Shown: positions 26,162 to 36,799, numbered from the stretch's first letter. The stretch: 64,000 bases of DNA from an uncultured Pirellulaceae bacterium (GCA_938083195.1 CALKCK010000015.1:202555-266554), one strand, 5' to 3'. Numbers and translations: made by a program. The notes: generated from the sequence alone by a model not told the origin.

Positions 26162-29100
26162 TTACTCCATCGGAGGTCGCGCCTGCCGGATAACAGCCCC
26201 CTGATTTTCGCTCATCATAAGTATTGAAAACTTAACGATTCCATCGAGGCTTGTATTACTCTGAGAAACGTAATCGAATCGCCCACGCAGATCAGTGTAT
26301 CCATCTTTGTGAAAGGCGACCGTCCCATCTGCCGACTTGGCATAAACCTTCACATATGTCTTTGCAATCGGCTTTCCCGTGGATGCCTCAGACACCTTAA
26401 CTTGGCCAAACTTTTCAACCATTTGAATATCAAGCGAATGAGCAAAGTAAGGGATCGAACGGGTTTGATCACCGCCCACTAATTCAACCAGAACATTTTT
26501 ATTCTGCATCTCAGCGGGCAATTCAAATTCATGAATTCTCTTGCCACCATCCATTTGAACTTCTCCGTTATCCGTCTTGTTATTCAAAGTAACCTGCTGA
26601 GAGGAATTTGGCCGAATTAGCGAAAATCCATCCAGATTATCTTGAGCAAACGGACTTCGACTGAATAGCAATTCGACGTCCATCTCGTACAAATTCACGG
26701 TCAATTCGTCAAGATTTTGGAAGTTAATTTTGGCAACTCCACTTTCGACTTTGAAATCAAAACTGGGCGCCCGTGCGGCCATCTCGGTTTGCACTTCCGC
26801 ATTATCTTTCGGATTAACCGTTGTCGCGGACGCACCGTTAATTTCATCAACCTGTGCCAGGATCTGCTTAAACCGGTTGGCCCATCTTGGAACAGGATGA
26901 TCCGCCCAAACGGCAGCTTTTTCAGCAGCTGATTTTGGATCAGCACGATACATATCAAGATAAGCGTCGCAGTAATCATACTGAAGCTTCGAATCTAAAT
27001 TTGCTTTGGAAACTTTCCCAAAGTGCAACATTGCAGCTTCAATGCGATCTTGCAGTAAAAGATAATAAGTCAGAGCCAACTGGTCATCGTCTGTCAAATT
27101 TCGACGATTTGACAGGACCGTCAACAATTGACCGTATTGGCTCGCAAATTCTGGATTCAAAATTTTACGGGTTGCCCCCAATTGGTGGGCCCGTGCATTG
27201 ACCAGTGGAGAGTATTCTTTATGGGAGTACCAATTTCGCTCCACTGGATCAATCGAGAGTAAATCCGATTGTAAATAAGCCCCACACTGACTAATCAATT
27301 TGTTCGCATGCGACAAATACTCATTGATGGCAACTGGATCATCATGCTTAACGGCATAAGACCATAGAACGTTATTGTAGGCACAACGACTCCTAAGGGT
27401 CTCGATAGTCCTTTCAAAAAAGGCTTTGTCCTTCATTCTGAATGCGATGGCATCCAGTTTGAGTCGCAAAACATTTTCTCGATTTAAAAAATCAATTACA
27501 TCATCATTCGTTCCATTTTGCGACACGAATTCCCAGGACGTCTTATCAACCTCAGCTGGCCGATCCACCACTTTGAACGTCACTGGATCCGCAACCGCAA
27601 TGACTCTTTCTTTGGCTGAGACATGTGCAGGATAGTGCTCAAAACCACCTGCCTCTGGAAAGTAAAACGCGTACTCAAATGTAGCCGTGCTAAACGCTTC
27701 GAGGCTCATTAACACGGTTCTGGTTTCCCTCGAACCACTGGAGGTCATTGAACCGCTGGGAATCTGCATTAGCAACTCAACACTCATTGGCGTCGAGGTT
27801 GGATTAGTTAAAACAACTTGAGATCCATAAAGCGTATGTGCCAGAAAATCGTCGTTTACGAACTTGTCAAAACGCACTCCATTCTCATAGCGATAGCGAT
27901 CATTCTTTTGAAAGAAATTCTCACTGACGAGAACCGTTGAATTTCCTCGCTCAAAAATAGCATCCTTCACTTGCTGATGGAGAACAATGGTTGGCCCGGC
28001 AGCCTTGTAGGTCATCGTATTATCGACAAACTCAAAATTCTGTTCGGGCTCCTCGAAAGGCAAGTCAAGGACGGCCAGAGCCAACATAATCTCCGTAAAA
28101 TTCCGACTTGATTCTGCAAAATGGGGCGAAAGAAATGCGCCCTCGCGATGACTTGCATAATCTCGCCAAAATCGATTGCTCGTAATCAATACCGAATTCT
28201 GCCCTTCTGGAAGTAACTGATAATAGTTATTCTCCCTCCACTCCATGGTCGGTGCGACACGCGTATAAAGCCTCGCTAACTTCTCTCGGGCAAATGCGAG
28301 ATTTCCAGGTCGAGCGAAAAAATACTTATCCATCTGCTCTTCTTCGAATTGCGATTTTTCCCCAGCCTTCGAACTCTGCTTTTTCTTAACCTGATCTCGT
28401 AACATGTGATCAGCTTCTTGATCGGCCTTAAAACTTAAAGGAACCGTTTCATTGCCTGAGTTCATCTCGTCTGCGGCGGCGCCATCCGTCGCCTCTGTTC
28501 TTCCGAGGAATTTACGGCTGCGTTCACTCGCCTTTCCCCCCATACCACCACCGAGCCCACCGCCACCGAACCCACCGCCACCGGCCCTTCCGTCCCCTAA
28601 TTCACCATCCGAAAAAGACTTTTGAGAAGCTGGGGGCAAAGCCCGTCCTTTGGGAGCCCTTGCACTGGCAATCTTCGCAATTTTTGATTCATCCAAACCA
28701 CGACTGCGAATTGAGCTATCAAACAATCGATCCAATTCCGATCGCGGTGTTGGGTTCAAGAAATAGGTTTCATCAATATTACGAGCAATTTCATCTCGCC
28801 GTTGCTCTAGCCGCTGTGAGAGTAGGATTTTCTCGAAGGCATTGAGCCGCGAATACTCCCAGGGTTGAGCAAATCGATTCAAATTCTCTTTAAGAAACCA
28901 AAGATCCATAAACGTGCGGTCTCGTTTATTTTTCAAAAACGGCAAGATGACGCTTTCAAAAAATTCATAATCTTTCTTCATCAAGAAAAAATTCAGTTCG
29001 TGGCACGCAAATTTTGAATAGAGAATTCGCTTCTCAGCCGATGTTTTGTCTTTCCAATTCAAAATAAATTCAAACTTAGAAAGCGAAGAAGAAGGATTCA

Positions 29101-32100
29101 GTGCGAGCATCAGTTGAAACGCATCTCCGAGATCATCAAACTGTTGAAATTTAGCCGAAACCAAATCTTCTATGACGAGTGAATCGCCAGCCAACAGATT
29201 TTGCATTTGCTTCGATTGTGAAAAATGCTTAGTAGGGTCCAACGCTCTCCCTAACCGGGCATCCCGCGGAGCCAATTCGCGAGCTGGAAAATCAGCATTT
29301 CGCTGAATTGTCTCAAAAGCATTGACCGCAACAAAACGGAGATGCTGATTTGGTCCAAGCTTATCGCGATCAATCGCAACAATCCCATTTTCGTTTGGAC
29401 GCAAGTTAGTCAACAAGATGGAATCGTTGCCAAGATAGTCAAGGTTAGCAAAGTCAGCATCCGTTTCAGATTTAGAATCTTTGCGAGATGAGCGAGCGCC
29501 CGTTCCTCCAGCCCCACCACCCCTGCCTCCAAAAGACTCCCCCAACTCGGCCAGTTGAGTGTTATTGTCTGTACTTTTCACCTCCCAAGGATTGAGAATC
29601 AAAGATGGACGCTCCAGCATATTGCCAGGGAACTTCATCGCATATTTCCGATTTAAAATATACTGGTACTCATCACCAATGATTCTGCCCTCTCGATAAA
29701 CTGACCTGCGATCTCCGGGCCTATAGCCCCACGGTTCTATATCACCAACTTTGGAAAACTCGTCAAACGCATTAAAGGCAGCTTGATAACGATTAGCGAA
29801 CACATGAACTCGCGTGTACTTATTCGAATTTTCTAACTGAAGTCGGATCTTTTCTTGATTCGAACTGATTCTGGAAATCTGGAGGGCAGGGGAAGTGCGT
29901 GTTTCAAGATGGCGATTTTCACCAACGATCATATCACCAGCGTAGTTGCCTTTGACAACGCGAATTTTTATCAACTGAAATTTCTGACCGGCACGCTGAC
30001 GCGGGTAGGTCAATCGCAATTCATAATCGCCTCTTGGCAAATCAGAAATTTGGATGAGCCCGTCCTCGACGTTCACCAATTTAAAGTAATCCTTTACAAA
30101 AGAATTACGACGCGTTTCCATTAGTGAAATGTACTTCCGATTTGTTTTTACAACTCCGACAGGAGCAGGCACCTTAACCTCACTACCAACCTGGACATGC
30201 ATTGTCCGGACATAAGTCTGATCCTGAGTCGCAAGACTCCAGATTTTCCTCTTATTCCCATCGCGGTTTTCTACGGTAAGCTCAACCACTTCTGCCAGAG
30301 GCCCAAGCCCGACTAGACCGTCAGCATCCGATTGCAGATCCGCCACTACCTGATTCTTAAACTCGCTTTTTAATACTTTAATTCGCACTGGTTGCCCGGG
30401 GCGGCGCTCACCATTTTTCCCGAGAACCTCCAAAAAATACCCGGCCTCGGTTGGCAACAAATGGATATCTTCAATCGTGTCTGATTTATCGATTCCATTA
30501 AACTGATAATTCCGCACCGCGGTCATTCGTCGAGTCTTATTCTCGCTAACAACTTTTAAATCCGCGGAAAGCTCGAGTGAAACGGAACTCAAGCGCGGCG
30601 GAACAACAAATTCACAGATCGTTTCCAATGCCTCGCTAAGCTTCAAGCCGTTAATCACCTTCTTGGTTGCAATCCCATCCAGGTCTGTCGCAGTGACAAC
30701 TAACTTGGGCGACTCAAGCATTGAGACAGGAACAGGGTTACCACCCGCAATTTTGAGCGAAGGTCGAATTAACACCTTTGCTTTATTGCTTCTTGTCAAA
30801 CTCTCTCTGTCCAAATAAATCGCTGCTTCAAATTGATAATTCTCTCCAACGTGGCTAAAGGGCCGGAGAGAACTGAAATCTCCCTGGGTCACCACCGCCG
30901 TCACGCTACCTGGTTGAGTCGAAAACGGGATCGTAATCTCCCCTTTTTCATCGTGTTGATAAAGTGAGCCATCCACCCACAAATCAGCGTCTTTCACGAC
31001 ATTGCCAACCTCATCCATCACCGTGAATTGCTGCCCCAAAGGCGTCACCGAAGACGACAAATGCAACCGCCCCTTTCGGATTAAAGCCCGACTGCTTTTT
31101 CCCTGAGCAATAAAATCAACCACATACACACCACGCTGCTGCATTTGCGGAAACTTGAATTCATGTCTTTGACGAATGGCAGGGGGAGATTCATAAGAAA
31201 AGGTCTCCTCATAATTTGGCACCAATCCATCAAGATTAATGTCAGTATCTACTTCTTTGCCTTGCGTCCGGTAGTAGTTCCCCGTATTAATTTCAAAGAT
31301 CTTCACGATCAACTTCGGAACGTTTTTCAAATTCAACGACAACGCAACATCGTCATTTACAGAGAATTGCTCTTTGTTATCTGCTGCAAACTCAATATCA
31401 ACGCGTTCGAGTATTTGCTTGTACTGATCAGGTGAAAGCTTGGACGCCCACTGCTCTGCGTCGCCAATTCCATTGAGAATTTTCACCATGGCAAATTGCT
31501 GCCCAAGGTAAGTCTCTCGCACGTAAGGTGTAAACTGTGAAACACCATCTGCATTACGCAGAAAATGATGCAAGTAATCTTTCACCAAAAGTTGATCATC
31601 CGCTACTGGCGGTAACATAATCCGATCAGAATAATTGGCTTGCAAATTTGCGATGGTCTGGCTCTTCTTGTTTTTCAAGAGAGCTGGATTTATATAAACG
31701 ACACTCTTAGGAAGTTTGAGGTACTCCACAAACAAATCCAAATCGTAAATCCCCTGAATTCGATTGAGTTCGAGCATGCGATACAACACGCAAGCTTTGA
31801 GCGAATTGAAATTCGAATTGAGAGGGGTTACAAATCTCTTCAGCCGTTCCAAATACTTACGATGCTCTAAATGGTTTGCTGTCCATTCCACATCTTCGGA
31901 CGGATAGAGTTTTTTTAAATAGATGTCGACATAACGATCAATTGTTTTCGATTTTGGATATCGCTTGGCAAGTTCATCCATTTGTTCCAGCGTCATCAGC
32001 TGGTGAATTTTCATTGAACCAAAACCCTTGCTATACGGTGCAGTCAAATCCGCAGCAATTAGCTCGACTAAATTTGGAAAATCTGGATGCTGCAAACGAT

Positions 32101-32659
32101 TCAGCAAATCGCGCCGCTTGGCCGCGTCCAATTGACTTGGGGACAACAGCCTTAAACCGCGCTCTGTAAAACCACCAGTTAATTTGGATGACTTCAATGC
32201 CGACTCAACCAACCGATCATTGGAGATCAATTTTTGATCAAACTCAGTCGGAAAATTTTGCGCGGCCTGAGGCAGTTTTTGCCGATGCGCAAAATAAAGA
32301 TTCAATTCTTTGATTAGAAAATCTAGCGACTCCTGAGGATTACTGCTGTATCTCAGAAGAGCTTGACGATTCCGAATAACTCGGTAATTCTTCTGCTCTC
32401 CTAGACGCTTTTTCCATTTATCCAGAATCTCATCAACCTTTTCGTACTGTTCAAGGTTTTGATGGTGGAGCGCATGGAAATAATAATAATCACTTGTGCC
32501 GGGAACCATTTTCTTCAGAACAGATTCTCGATTAGAAGAAAGCACGAACTCTTCGAGAACGCCGATCTCCTGACCCGACAATGACTTGCCATCAGGCACC
32601 TGCTGAAAGCCAAGGAACACCGATAAAACCAACGCGCTATTAGTTAACCATCGCCGCAT
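26162..32659 (-). CDS. Giant secreted protein, about 2165 residues, possibly alpha-2-macroglobulin-like
   Basis: The N-terminus is a signal peptide (LTNSALVLSVFLGF, cleavage near 25). Residues 30-430 look helical and repeat-like. About 430-960 is a chain of beta-sandwich-like segments, e.g. SSVTPLGQQFTVMDEVGNVV and EITIPFSTQPGSVTAVV, of the macroglobulin (MG) kind. Two Gly-rich linkers follow (GGRGGGAGG near 1050; GGGGFGGGGLGGG near 1365). The rest mixes helical and beta regions and ends in another beta domain (TGKPIAKTYVKVYAKSADG). No thioester GCGEQ motif is visible. ATG 32659 has GGGAG at good spacing; ATG 32675 region is an alternative start. It is the only gene on its strand here and stops at a bidirectional terminator. 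The A2M link is a guess from fold-like patterns. Confidence 0.6.
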   Translation of the reverse strand: MRRWLTNSALVLSVFLGFQQVPDGKSLSGQEIGVLEEFVLSSNRESVLKKMVPGTSDYYYFHALHHQNLEQYEKVDEILDKWKKRLGEQKNYRVIRNRQALLRYSSNPQESLDFLIKELNLYFAHRQKLPQAAQNFPTEFDQKLISNDRLVESALKSSKLTGGFTERGLRLLSPSQLDAAKRRDLLNRLQHPDFPNLVELIAADLTAPYSKGFGSMKIHQLMTLEQMDELAKRYPKSKTIDRYVDIYLKKLYPSEDVEWTANHLEHRKYLERLKRFVTPLNSNFNSLKACVLYRMLELNRIQGIYDLDLFVEYLKLPKSVVYINPALLKNKKSQTIANLQANYSDRIMLPPVADDQLLVKDYLHHFLRNADGVSQFTPYVRETYLGQQFAMVKILNGIGDAEQWASKLSPDQYKQILERVDIEFAADNKEQFSVNDDVALSLNLKNVPKLIVKIFEINTGNYYRTQGKEVDTDINLDGLVPNYEETFSYESPPAIRQRHEFKFPQMQQRGVYVVDFIAQGKSSRALIRKGRLHLSSSVTPLGQQFTVMDEVGNVVKDADLWVDGSLYQHDEKGEITIPFSTQPGSVTAVVTQGDFSSLRPFSHVGENYQFEAAIYLDRESLTRSNKAKVLIRPSLKIAGGNPVPVSMLESPKLVVTATDLDGIATKKVINGLKLSEALETICEFVVPPRLSSVSLELSADLKVVSENKTRRMTAVRNYQFNGIDKSDTIEDIHLLPTEAGYFLEVLGKNGERRPGQPVRIKVLKSEFKNQVVADLQSDADGLVGLGPLAEVVELTVENRDGNKRKIWSLATQDQTYVRTMHVQVGSEVKVPAPVGVVKTNRKYISLMETRRNSFVKDYFKLVNVEDGLIQISDLPRGDYELRLTYPRQRAGQKFQLIKIRVVKGNYAGDMIVGENRHLETRTSPALQISRISSNQEKIRLQLENSNKYTRVHVFANRYQAAFNAFDEFSKVGDIEPWGYRPGDRRSVYREGRIIGDEYQYILNRKYAMKFPGNMLERPSLILNPWEVKSTDNNTQLAELGESFGGRGGGAGGTGARSSRKDSKSETDADFANLDYLGNDSILLTNLRPNENGIVAIDRDKLGPNQHLRFVAVNAFETIQRNADFPARELAPRDARLGRALDPTKHFSQSKQMQNLLAGDSLVIEDLVSAKFQQFDDLGDAFQLMLALNPSSSLSKFEFILNWKDKTSAEKRILYSKFACHELNFFLMKKDYEFFESVILPFLKNKRDRTFMDLWFLKENLNRFAQPWEYSRLNAFEKILLSQRLEQRRDEIARNIDETYFLNPTPRSELDRLFDSSIRSRGLDESKIAKIASARAPKGRALPPASQKSFSDGELGDGRAGGGGFGGGGLGGGMGGKASERSRKFLGRTEATDGAAADEMNSGNETVPLSFKADQEADHMLRDQVKKKQSSKAGEKSQFEEEQMDKYFFARPGNLAFAREKLARLYTRVAPTMEWRENNYYQLLPEGQNSVLITSNRFWRDYASHREGAFLSPHFAESSRNFTEIMLALAVLDLPFEEPEQNFEFVDNTMTYKAAGPTIVLHQQVKDAIFERGNSTVLVSENFFQKNDRYRYENGVRFDKFVNDDFLAHTLYGSQVVLTNPTSTPMSVELLMQIPSGSMTSSGSRETRTVLMSLEAFSTATFEYAFYFPEAGGFEHYPAHVSAKERVIAVADPVTFKVVDRPAEVDKTSWEFVSQNGTNDDVIDFLNRENVLRLKLDAIAFRMKDKAFFERTIETLRSRCAYNNVLWSYAVKHDDPVAINEYLSHANKLISQCGAYLQSDLLSIDPVERNWYSHKEYSPLVNARAHQLGATRKILNPEFASQYGQLLTVLSNRRNLTDDDQLALTYYLLLQDRIEAAMLHFGKVSKANLDSKLQYDYCDAYLDMYRADPKSAAEKAAVWADHPVPRWANRFKQILAQVDEINGASATTVNPKDNAEVQTEMAARAPSFDFKVESGVAKINFQNLDELTVNLYEMDVELLFSRSPFAQDNLDGFSLIRPNSSQQVTLNNKTDNGEVQMDGGKRIHEFELPAEMQNKNVLVELVGGDQTRSIPYFAHSLDIQMVEKFGQVKVSEASTGKPIAKTYVKVYAKSADGTVAFHKDGYTDLRGRFDYVSQSNTSLDGIVKFSILMMSENQGAVIRQARPPME

Positions 32660-32933
32660 GCTGAACTCCCACATTTGATTCTCTTAAATTTGCCAGTTTC
32701 CAACCTTATCCAGGTCTTCTAACACACTGTTAGGCCGCAACTATTTCTATGCACAAAGCCTGTAGATCGTTAAAAAACGTAGATCCTTCAACGATCAATT
32801 CAACTTTTGACTCTGAGTTTCACGCATGAATCCCAATTTTGTTAGGATATTTGTTGATTTTTCATCTAAAACCGTTAGATCTCCTTAAAAACCGAACCTA
32901 TTGTCGCTTAACTAAACAGCAAACGAGAATTCA

Positions 32934-33428
32934 ATGCTCTTTCGCAACCTCAACAATCCCCCCCCATCAGCCACTTCCTGGGAAGATCTCGCCTTTGGAG
33001 CGCCAACGATTATGGGTTTTGCGGAGTTGTGCCGACAGAGAATTGCGTCTCCGCTTAATCACGCGGATGTGGAATTCGACCTAAACCATGAGCTTACCCT
33101 GGAAGCGAAGACGATCCTTGCCGCCGCCGCTAATCGCGGCACCATCGACATTCGCGCCAACAAAGACTCATTCAACTCGGCAGAACGATTCCTCGCAGTC
33201 TGCGTGGAATCCGAACTTGAGAAGCGACTGCTCTTTCTCCAAAAAGAGAATCCAGAGCAGACCGTCAAATTCCTAGAGGGGTTCCGTCAACTCTGCCAAC
33301 ACGGTCTGATTCTTCACCACCTCCAACGAGATTTCTCGCTTTCGGCTTTCGGCTTTGAATTTGCCCAGTCTCTTAATCATGACGATTACGCATCAAGCTT
33401 AAAATTTGCCAGCGAAATTGACCACTGA
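32934..33428 (+). CDS. Hypothetical protein, 164 residues
   Basis: A soluble, mostly helical protein with no signal peptide and no motif I recognise. It begins MLFRNLNNPPPSATSWEDLAFG and is acidic with regular heptad-like Leu/Phe spacing in the second half (FLEGFRQLCQHGLILHHL). Codon use resembles its neighbours, and a terminator lies just beyond its stop, so I regard it as a real gene. It is divergent from the giant protein and convergent with rplQ. No function is proposed. Confidence 0.6.
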   Translation: MLFRNLNNPPPSATSWEDLAFGAPTIMGFAELCRQRIASPLNHADVEFDLNHELTLEAKTILAAAANRGTIDIRANKDSFNSAERFLAVCVESELEKRLLFLQKENPEQTVKFLEGFRQLCQHGLILHHLQRDFSLSAFGFEFAQSLNHDDYASSLKFASEIDH

Positions 33429-33472
33429 ACGGATTTACCCCAAGAGCCGCAAGTTTCGCGATAGGCATAAAA

Positions 33473-33503
33473 AAAGCCCGCTGTGTCTTTCACAGCGGGC
33501 TTT
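33473..33503 (-). terminator. Intrinsic terminator of the rpmJ-rplQ operon
   Basis: A 13-bp perfect stem AAAGCCCGCTGTG / CACAGCGGGCTTT with a TCTTT loop. On the minus strand it is followed by a run of seven Ts, 20 bases after the rplQ stop. On the plus strand only three Ts follow, so it can also serve the convergent hypothetical gene weakly. Confidence 0.92.
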
Positions 33504-33522
33504 GAAATTGCTCTCGCTTATT

Positions 33523-34224
33523 TTACTCTTCTTCGCTGGATGTCGCTTCAGCTTCGCCACCTTCAGCAACTGCCTCGACTTCATCAACGGCCGGTGCTTC
33601 TGCTTCGGCAGTTGTCTCGTCTTCGCCTTCGTCGACAAAGGCTGGTTTTTGACTGACTTGAGAAACGCGATCGTGTACGCCCACGAACTCAAGAATCGCT
33701 TGCGTTCCAGCATCACCTAATCGAGGCTCGGCTAAACGCATGACGCGAGTGTAGCCGCCGGGACGATCAACGAAACGATGGGCGACGTCGTCGAACAGGA
33801 TTTCAACGGCTTCTTTGTCACGCAGCAGTGCGAATACGCGTCGGCGGGCGGTAACCGCGGGAGCCATTGCAGCAACCCACTTTTTCCAGTTTTCACTTTC
33901 ACGCCACTGCTTCCAAGCTTCTGTGTTTCGCTCGGCATCGGTTGCAAATTCTTCAGCCGCCTCTTCGTGAGGAATCGAATTCTTTGCAATCGTAATGCAC
34001 TTCTCAACGAGCGGTTTGACCTCTTTCGCCTTTTGAATTGTCGTTACAACACGACCCTTAAAACGCGGAGGATTCACAACAGATTTACCATCCGCCATGG
34101 TCAAACCATCGTAATACGACTCGTCTCGTTCGGTTAAAAACAAGCCAGTCGCGAGGTTTCGCAGCATTGCTTTGCGATGACTGGAAGATCGACCCAAGCG
34201 TCTTCCCTTTTTCTTATGTCTCAT
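33523..34224 (-). CDS. rplQ: Ribosomal protein bL17 with insertions and an acidic tail
   Basis: The N-terminus (MRHKKKGRRLGRSSSHRKAM) and the PGGYTRVMRLAEPRLGD block identify L17, a large-subunit protein near the exit tunnel. At 233 residues it is almost twice the usual length of about 125. Compared with E. coli there are two insertions, near residues 32-57 and 84-124 (the latter Trp/Glu rich), and a C-terminal acidic tail of about 45 residues rich in Glu and Ala. It is the last gene of the operon. Confidence 0.95.
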   Translation of the reverse strand: MRHKKKGRRLGRSSSHRKAMLRNLATGLFLTERDESYYDGLTMADGKSVVNPPRFKGRVVTTIQKAKEVKPLVEKCITIAKNSIPHEEAAEEFATDAERNTEAWKQWRESENWKKWVAAMAPAVTARRRVFALLRDKEAVEILFDDVAHRFVDRPGGYTRVMRLAEPRLGDAGTQAILEFVGVHDRVSQVSQKPAFVDEGEDETTAEAEAPAVDEVEAVAEGGEAEATSSEEE

Positions 34225-34343
34225 TGGTACACCAAAAGGTCTGTTATCTAATTTTTTTATTATTGCTTTTCAGCCAGAGGCTACATCTATGCTCTGGCTC
34301 CAAACTTGACTCGTCAAAGTGCGACAAGTCGTTTAAGTATCAC

Positions 34344-35333
34344 TTATGAAATCTGTGGTGCAGGAGGAACTTTCATTCCTAAATGAAGCCCCAACTCACT
34401 CAACAACTGACGGACTTCCACCAACGTTGTTTCACCAAAATTTCTTATTTCCATCAACTGATCTTCGTTGCGTTGAACCAAATCTCGCACAACACCGATT
34501 CCGGCGTACTCAAGACAGTTACTGGCTCGAACTGAAAATCTCAATTCTGAAATTGGCATGTTCAGTTTTGCTTCCAATGCCGCATCAATGCCACCCTTGC
34601 TGCGTGGCTGAGAGTGGACTTGTGCACCCAACTCAGAATATTGAACGAATGGATTAAGGTGCTTACGCGTAATCTTAGCAGCCTCAACCACAGCCATCTC
34701 AGGATGAATCGAACCGTTGGTCCAAACTTCCAATGTCAACTTGTCGTAGTTAGTTTTCTGACCAACACGAGTCTCTTCAACATCGTAGCGAACGCGTGTC
34801 ACTGGACTGTAAACCGCGTCAATTGGAATGATTCCAACTTCGTGATCTCGACCACTGTGCTCTGTCGCTGGAACATAACCACGACCGTTCTCAACAACCA
34901 TTTCCATCATAAACGGAACATCATCGGTGAGCGTCACCAAAGTGTGATCAAAGTTAATAATTTCAACATCGCCACCGGTCTGAATATCAGCACCTGTGAT
35001 CGGGCCCGCAGTGCTCTTTTCGATCGTGATGACTTTCATTTGATCGGTATGATTTTTGACAATCAACGATTTCACGTTCAACACAATATCCGTAACGTCT
35101 TCAAGAACGCCGGGAATCGAAGAAAATTCGTGGTTCGCTCCACGTATTTTCAACTGCGTAATCGCACTGCCTTCGAGACTCGAGAGCAATACGCGGCGGA
35201 GACTGTTTCCGATCGTCGTCCCAAAGCCTCGCTCGAAAGGTTCAGCCATGAACTTTCCGTAAGTGTTAGTAAGAGTCTTACGATCGCAATCTACAACGCT
35301 TGGTAATTCCAAACCGCGCCAACGAACGTGCAT
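34344..35333 (-). CDS. rpoA: RNA polymerase alpha subunit
   Basis: A 329-residue alpha subunit. The N-terminal assembly domain has [21 protein letters not shown] and [18 protein letters not shown]; the C-terminal domain (from about 250) has the [24 protein letters not shown] helix and [18 protein letters not shown], which bind UP-element DNA and activators. ATG 35333 has a GGAGATCC leader. In many bacteria rpsD lies between rpsK and rpoA; here 183 bases of noncoding DNA lie there instead, holding a 17-bp tandem duplication. Confidence 0.97.
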   Translation of the reverse strand: MHVRWRGLELPSVVDCDRKTLTNTYGKFMAEPFERGFGTTIGNSLRRVLLSSLEGSAITQLKIRGANHEFSSIPGVLEDVTDIVLNVKSLIVKNHTDQMKVITIEKSTAGPITGADIQTGGDVEIINFDHTLVTLTDDVPFMMEMVVENGRGYVPATEHSGRDHEVGIIPIDAVYSPVTRVRYDVEETRVGQKTNYDKLTLEVWTNGSIHPEMAVVEAAKITRKHLNPFVQYSELGAQVHSQPRSKGGIDAALEAKLNMPISELRFSVRASNCLEYAGIGVVRDLVQRNEDQLMEIRNFGETTLVEVRQLLSELGLHLGMKVPPAPQIS

Positions 35334-35348
35334 TGAGGATCTCCGTTA

Positions 35349-35382
35349 AAGGTCAATCTTGAATCAAGGTCAATCTTGAAAC
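35349..35382. repeat. 17-bp tandem duplication upstream of rpoA
   Basis: AAGGTCAATCTTGAATC (35349-35365) is followed by AAGGTCAATCTTGAAAC (35366-35382), one mismatch. It sits in the rpsK-rpoA gap, within the transcribed leader of rpoA (about 16-50 bases before its start). Confidence 0.93.
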
Positions 35383-35516
35383 ACTCGTATTCGAGATTGT
35401 AATTTCTGTGAATTGAATATGCTGAAAGCTTGTTTGCCAAGACCCAATGTTCGCCGCTTGCGGAACACTCAATCCGAGGCACTCGCAGACTAAAAAAGCC
35501 GGCGAGATCGGCCAGA

Positions 35517-35897
35517 TTATACGCGTCTCTTCTTCCGTGGACGGCAACCGTTGTGAGGAATTGGTGTGCAATCCTCAATCGATTTAATGTTCAAACCAGC
35601 AGCCTGCAGCGCTGTGATCGCACTCTCTCGCCCACTTCCAGGGCCCTTCACGCGGACATCGACTTCTTTCACCCCAAACTTCAGGGCCTTGTCGGCTGCC
35701 TGCTGAGCAGCACTCTGCCCGGCAAAAGGAGTACTTTTTCGGCTGCCCTTGAAACCACACGTTCCAGCACTGGCCCAACAAAGCGTCTCGCCTTTTGTGT
35801 CAGTAATCGTGACGGTCGTGTTGTTAAATGTCGCCTGAATGTGAGCAATACCGTACGTAACGTTACGGCGAACTCGACGTTTTTTAGTCTTAGCCAC
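35517..35897 (-). CDS. rpsK: Ribosomal protein uS11
   Basis: A 126-residue small-subunit protein of normal length. Landmarks are [53 protein letters not shown] and the C-terminal [18 protein letters not shown]. It binds 16S rRNA in the platform of the 30S subunit. The start codon is GTG 35897. Position between rpsM and rpoA is the standard alpha-operon order, except that rpsD is missing downstream. Confidence 0.98.
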   Translation of the reverse strand: MAKTKKRRVRRNVTYGIAHIQATFNNTTVTITDTKGETLCWASAGTCGFKGSRKSTPFAGQSAAQQAADKALKFGVKEVDVRVKGPGSGRESAITALQAAGLNIKSIEDCTPIPHNGCRPRKKRRV

Positions 35898-36033
35898 TGC
35901 TTGCTTTCTCCGCTTTCATGACGCGTCAACCGACGCGTTTGATTATGTTGAATTTTTCTTATGCTGTATTTAAAGATCGTGATCAAACTCAAGAGCCTAA
36001 TACTCCCAAGTCCATCAACCGAGTTACCAAGGA

Positions 36034-36417
36034 CTACTTGAGATCCTTGACACCCTTCTTTCCTGCAACAGTCTTCTTAGGACCTTTTCTCGTTCGAGCA
36101 TTCGTCTTGGTTCGTTGCCCGCGAACCGGCAATCCAACACGATGGCGAATTCCTCGGTAACATCGAATGTCACGAAGCCGCCCAATGTTTTGCTGCACTA
36201 GACGCCGCAAGGGACCCTCAACCGTGTAATCACGCTCGAGAATCGTTGCAATTCGACCGATTTCTTCATCGGTTAAATCACGCGCACGTTTATCCTGATC
36301 AATTCCCGCCTTGTGACATAAGTCACGAGCAGTCTGATTGCCAACACCGTACAAATAGGTAAGCGAAATGACGGCTTTTCTGTCATTCGGAATGTCAACA
36401 CCCAACAAACGCGGCAT
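36034..36417 (-). CDS. rpsM: Ribosomal protein uS13
   Basis: A 127-residue protein in the head of the 30S subunit that contacts the P-site tRNA. It starts [21 protein letters not shown] and has the helix-two-turn-helix region, then the [23 protein letters not shown] block and the basic tail ([18 protein letters not shown]). A GACCTG/CAGGTC hairpin with a 4-base loop lies at 36433-36448, directly ahead of the start, and could affect its translation. Confidence 0.98.
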   Translation of the reverse strand: MPRLLGVDIPNDRKAVISLTYLYGVGNQTARDLCHKAGIDQDKRARDLTDEEIGRIATILERDYTVEGPLRRLVQQNIGRLRDIRCYRGIRHRVGLPVRGQRTKTNARTRKGPKKTVAGKKGVKDLK

Positions 36418-36685
36418 ACGATTTCTCCAACGGACCTGAACGCAGGTCGACTACATAAATGTTCGATTTAATAAATTTTACTGTCTTGTGCTCACTGAAG
36501 TGACCACCACATCAGTATGCAATGACTCACCATGTCGATCAGGAGTTTCGTCCCGAACGATCTTTGCCTGTTCATTGCCCATCAAAGCGCAATCGAGGCT
36601 AAATTTTCAATCCATTGAGTAAGCGTTCCATCCATTGGAACCCTTGTTGCTCTTACAACCATATTTTTGGCTGCGTTGCAAAAAT

Positions 36686-36799
36686 CTAACCCTGACGCTG
36701 TTTATGGCGCGGGTTGGTGCAGATTACGTATACTCGGCCTTTACGCCGAACAACCTTACAATTCTCGCAAATTCGCTTCACGCTAGCGCGGACTTTCAT
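36686..36799 (-). CDS. rpmJ: Ribosomal protein bL36
   Basis: A 37-residue frame from ATG 36799: it starts [20 protein letters not shown] and ends [10 protein letters not shown]. The zinc ligands Cys11, Cys14, Cys27 and His32 are all present, so this is the zinc-binding form of L36 in the large subunit. It is the first gene of the rpmJ-rpsM-rpsK-rpoA-rplQ set, with about 270 bases before rpsM. Confidence 0.96.
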   Translation of the reverse strand: MKVRASVKRICENCKVVRRKGRVYVICTNPRHKQRQG

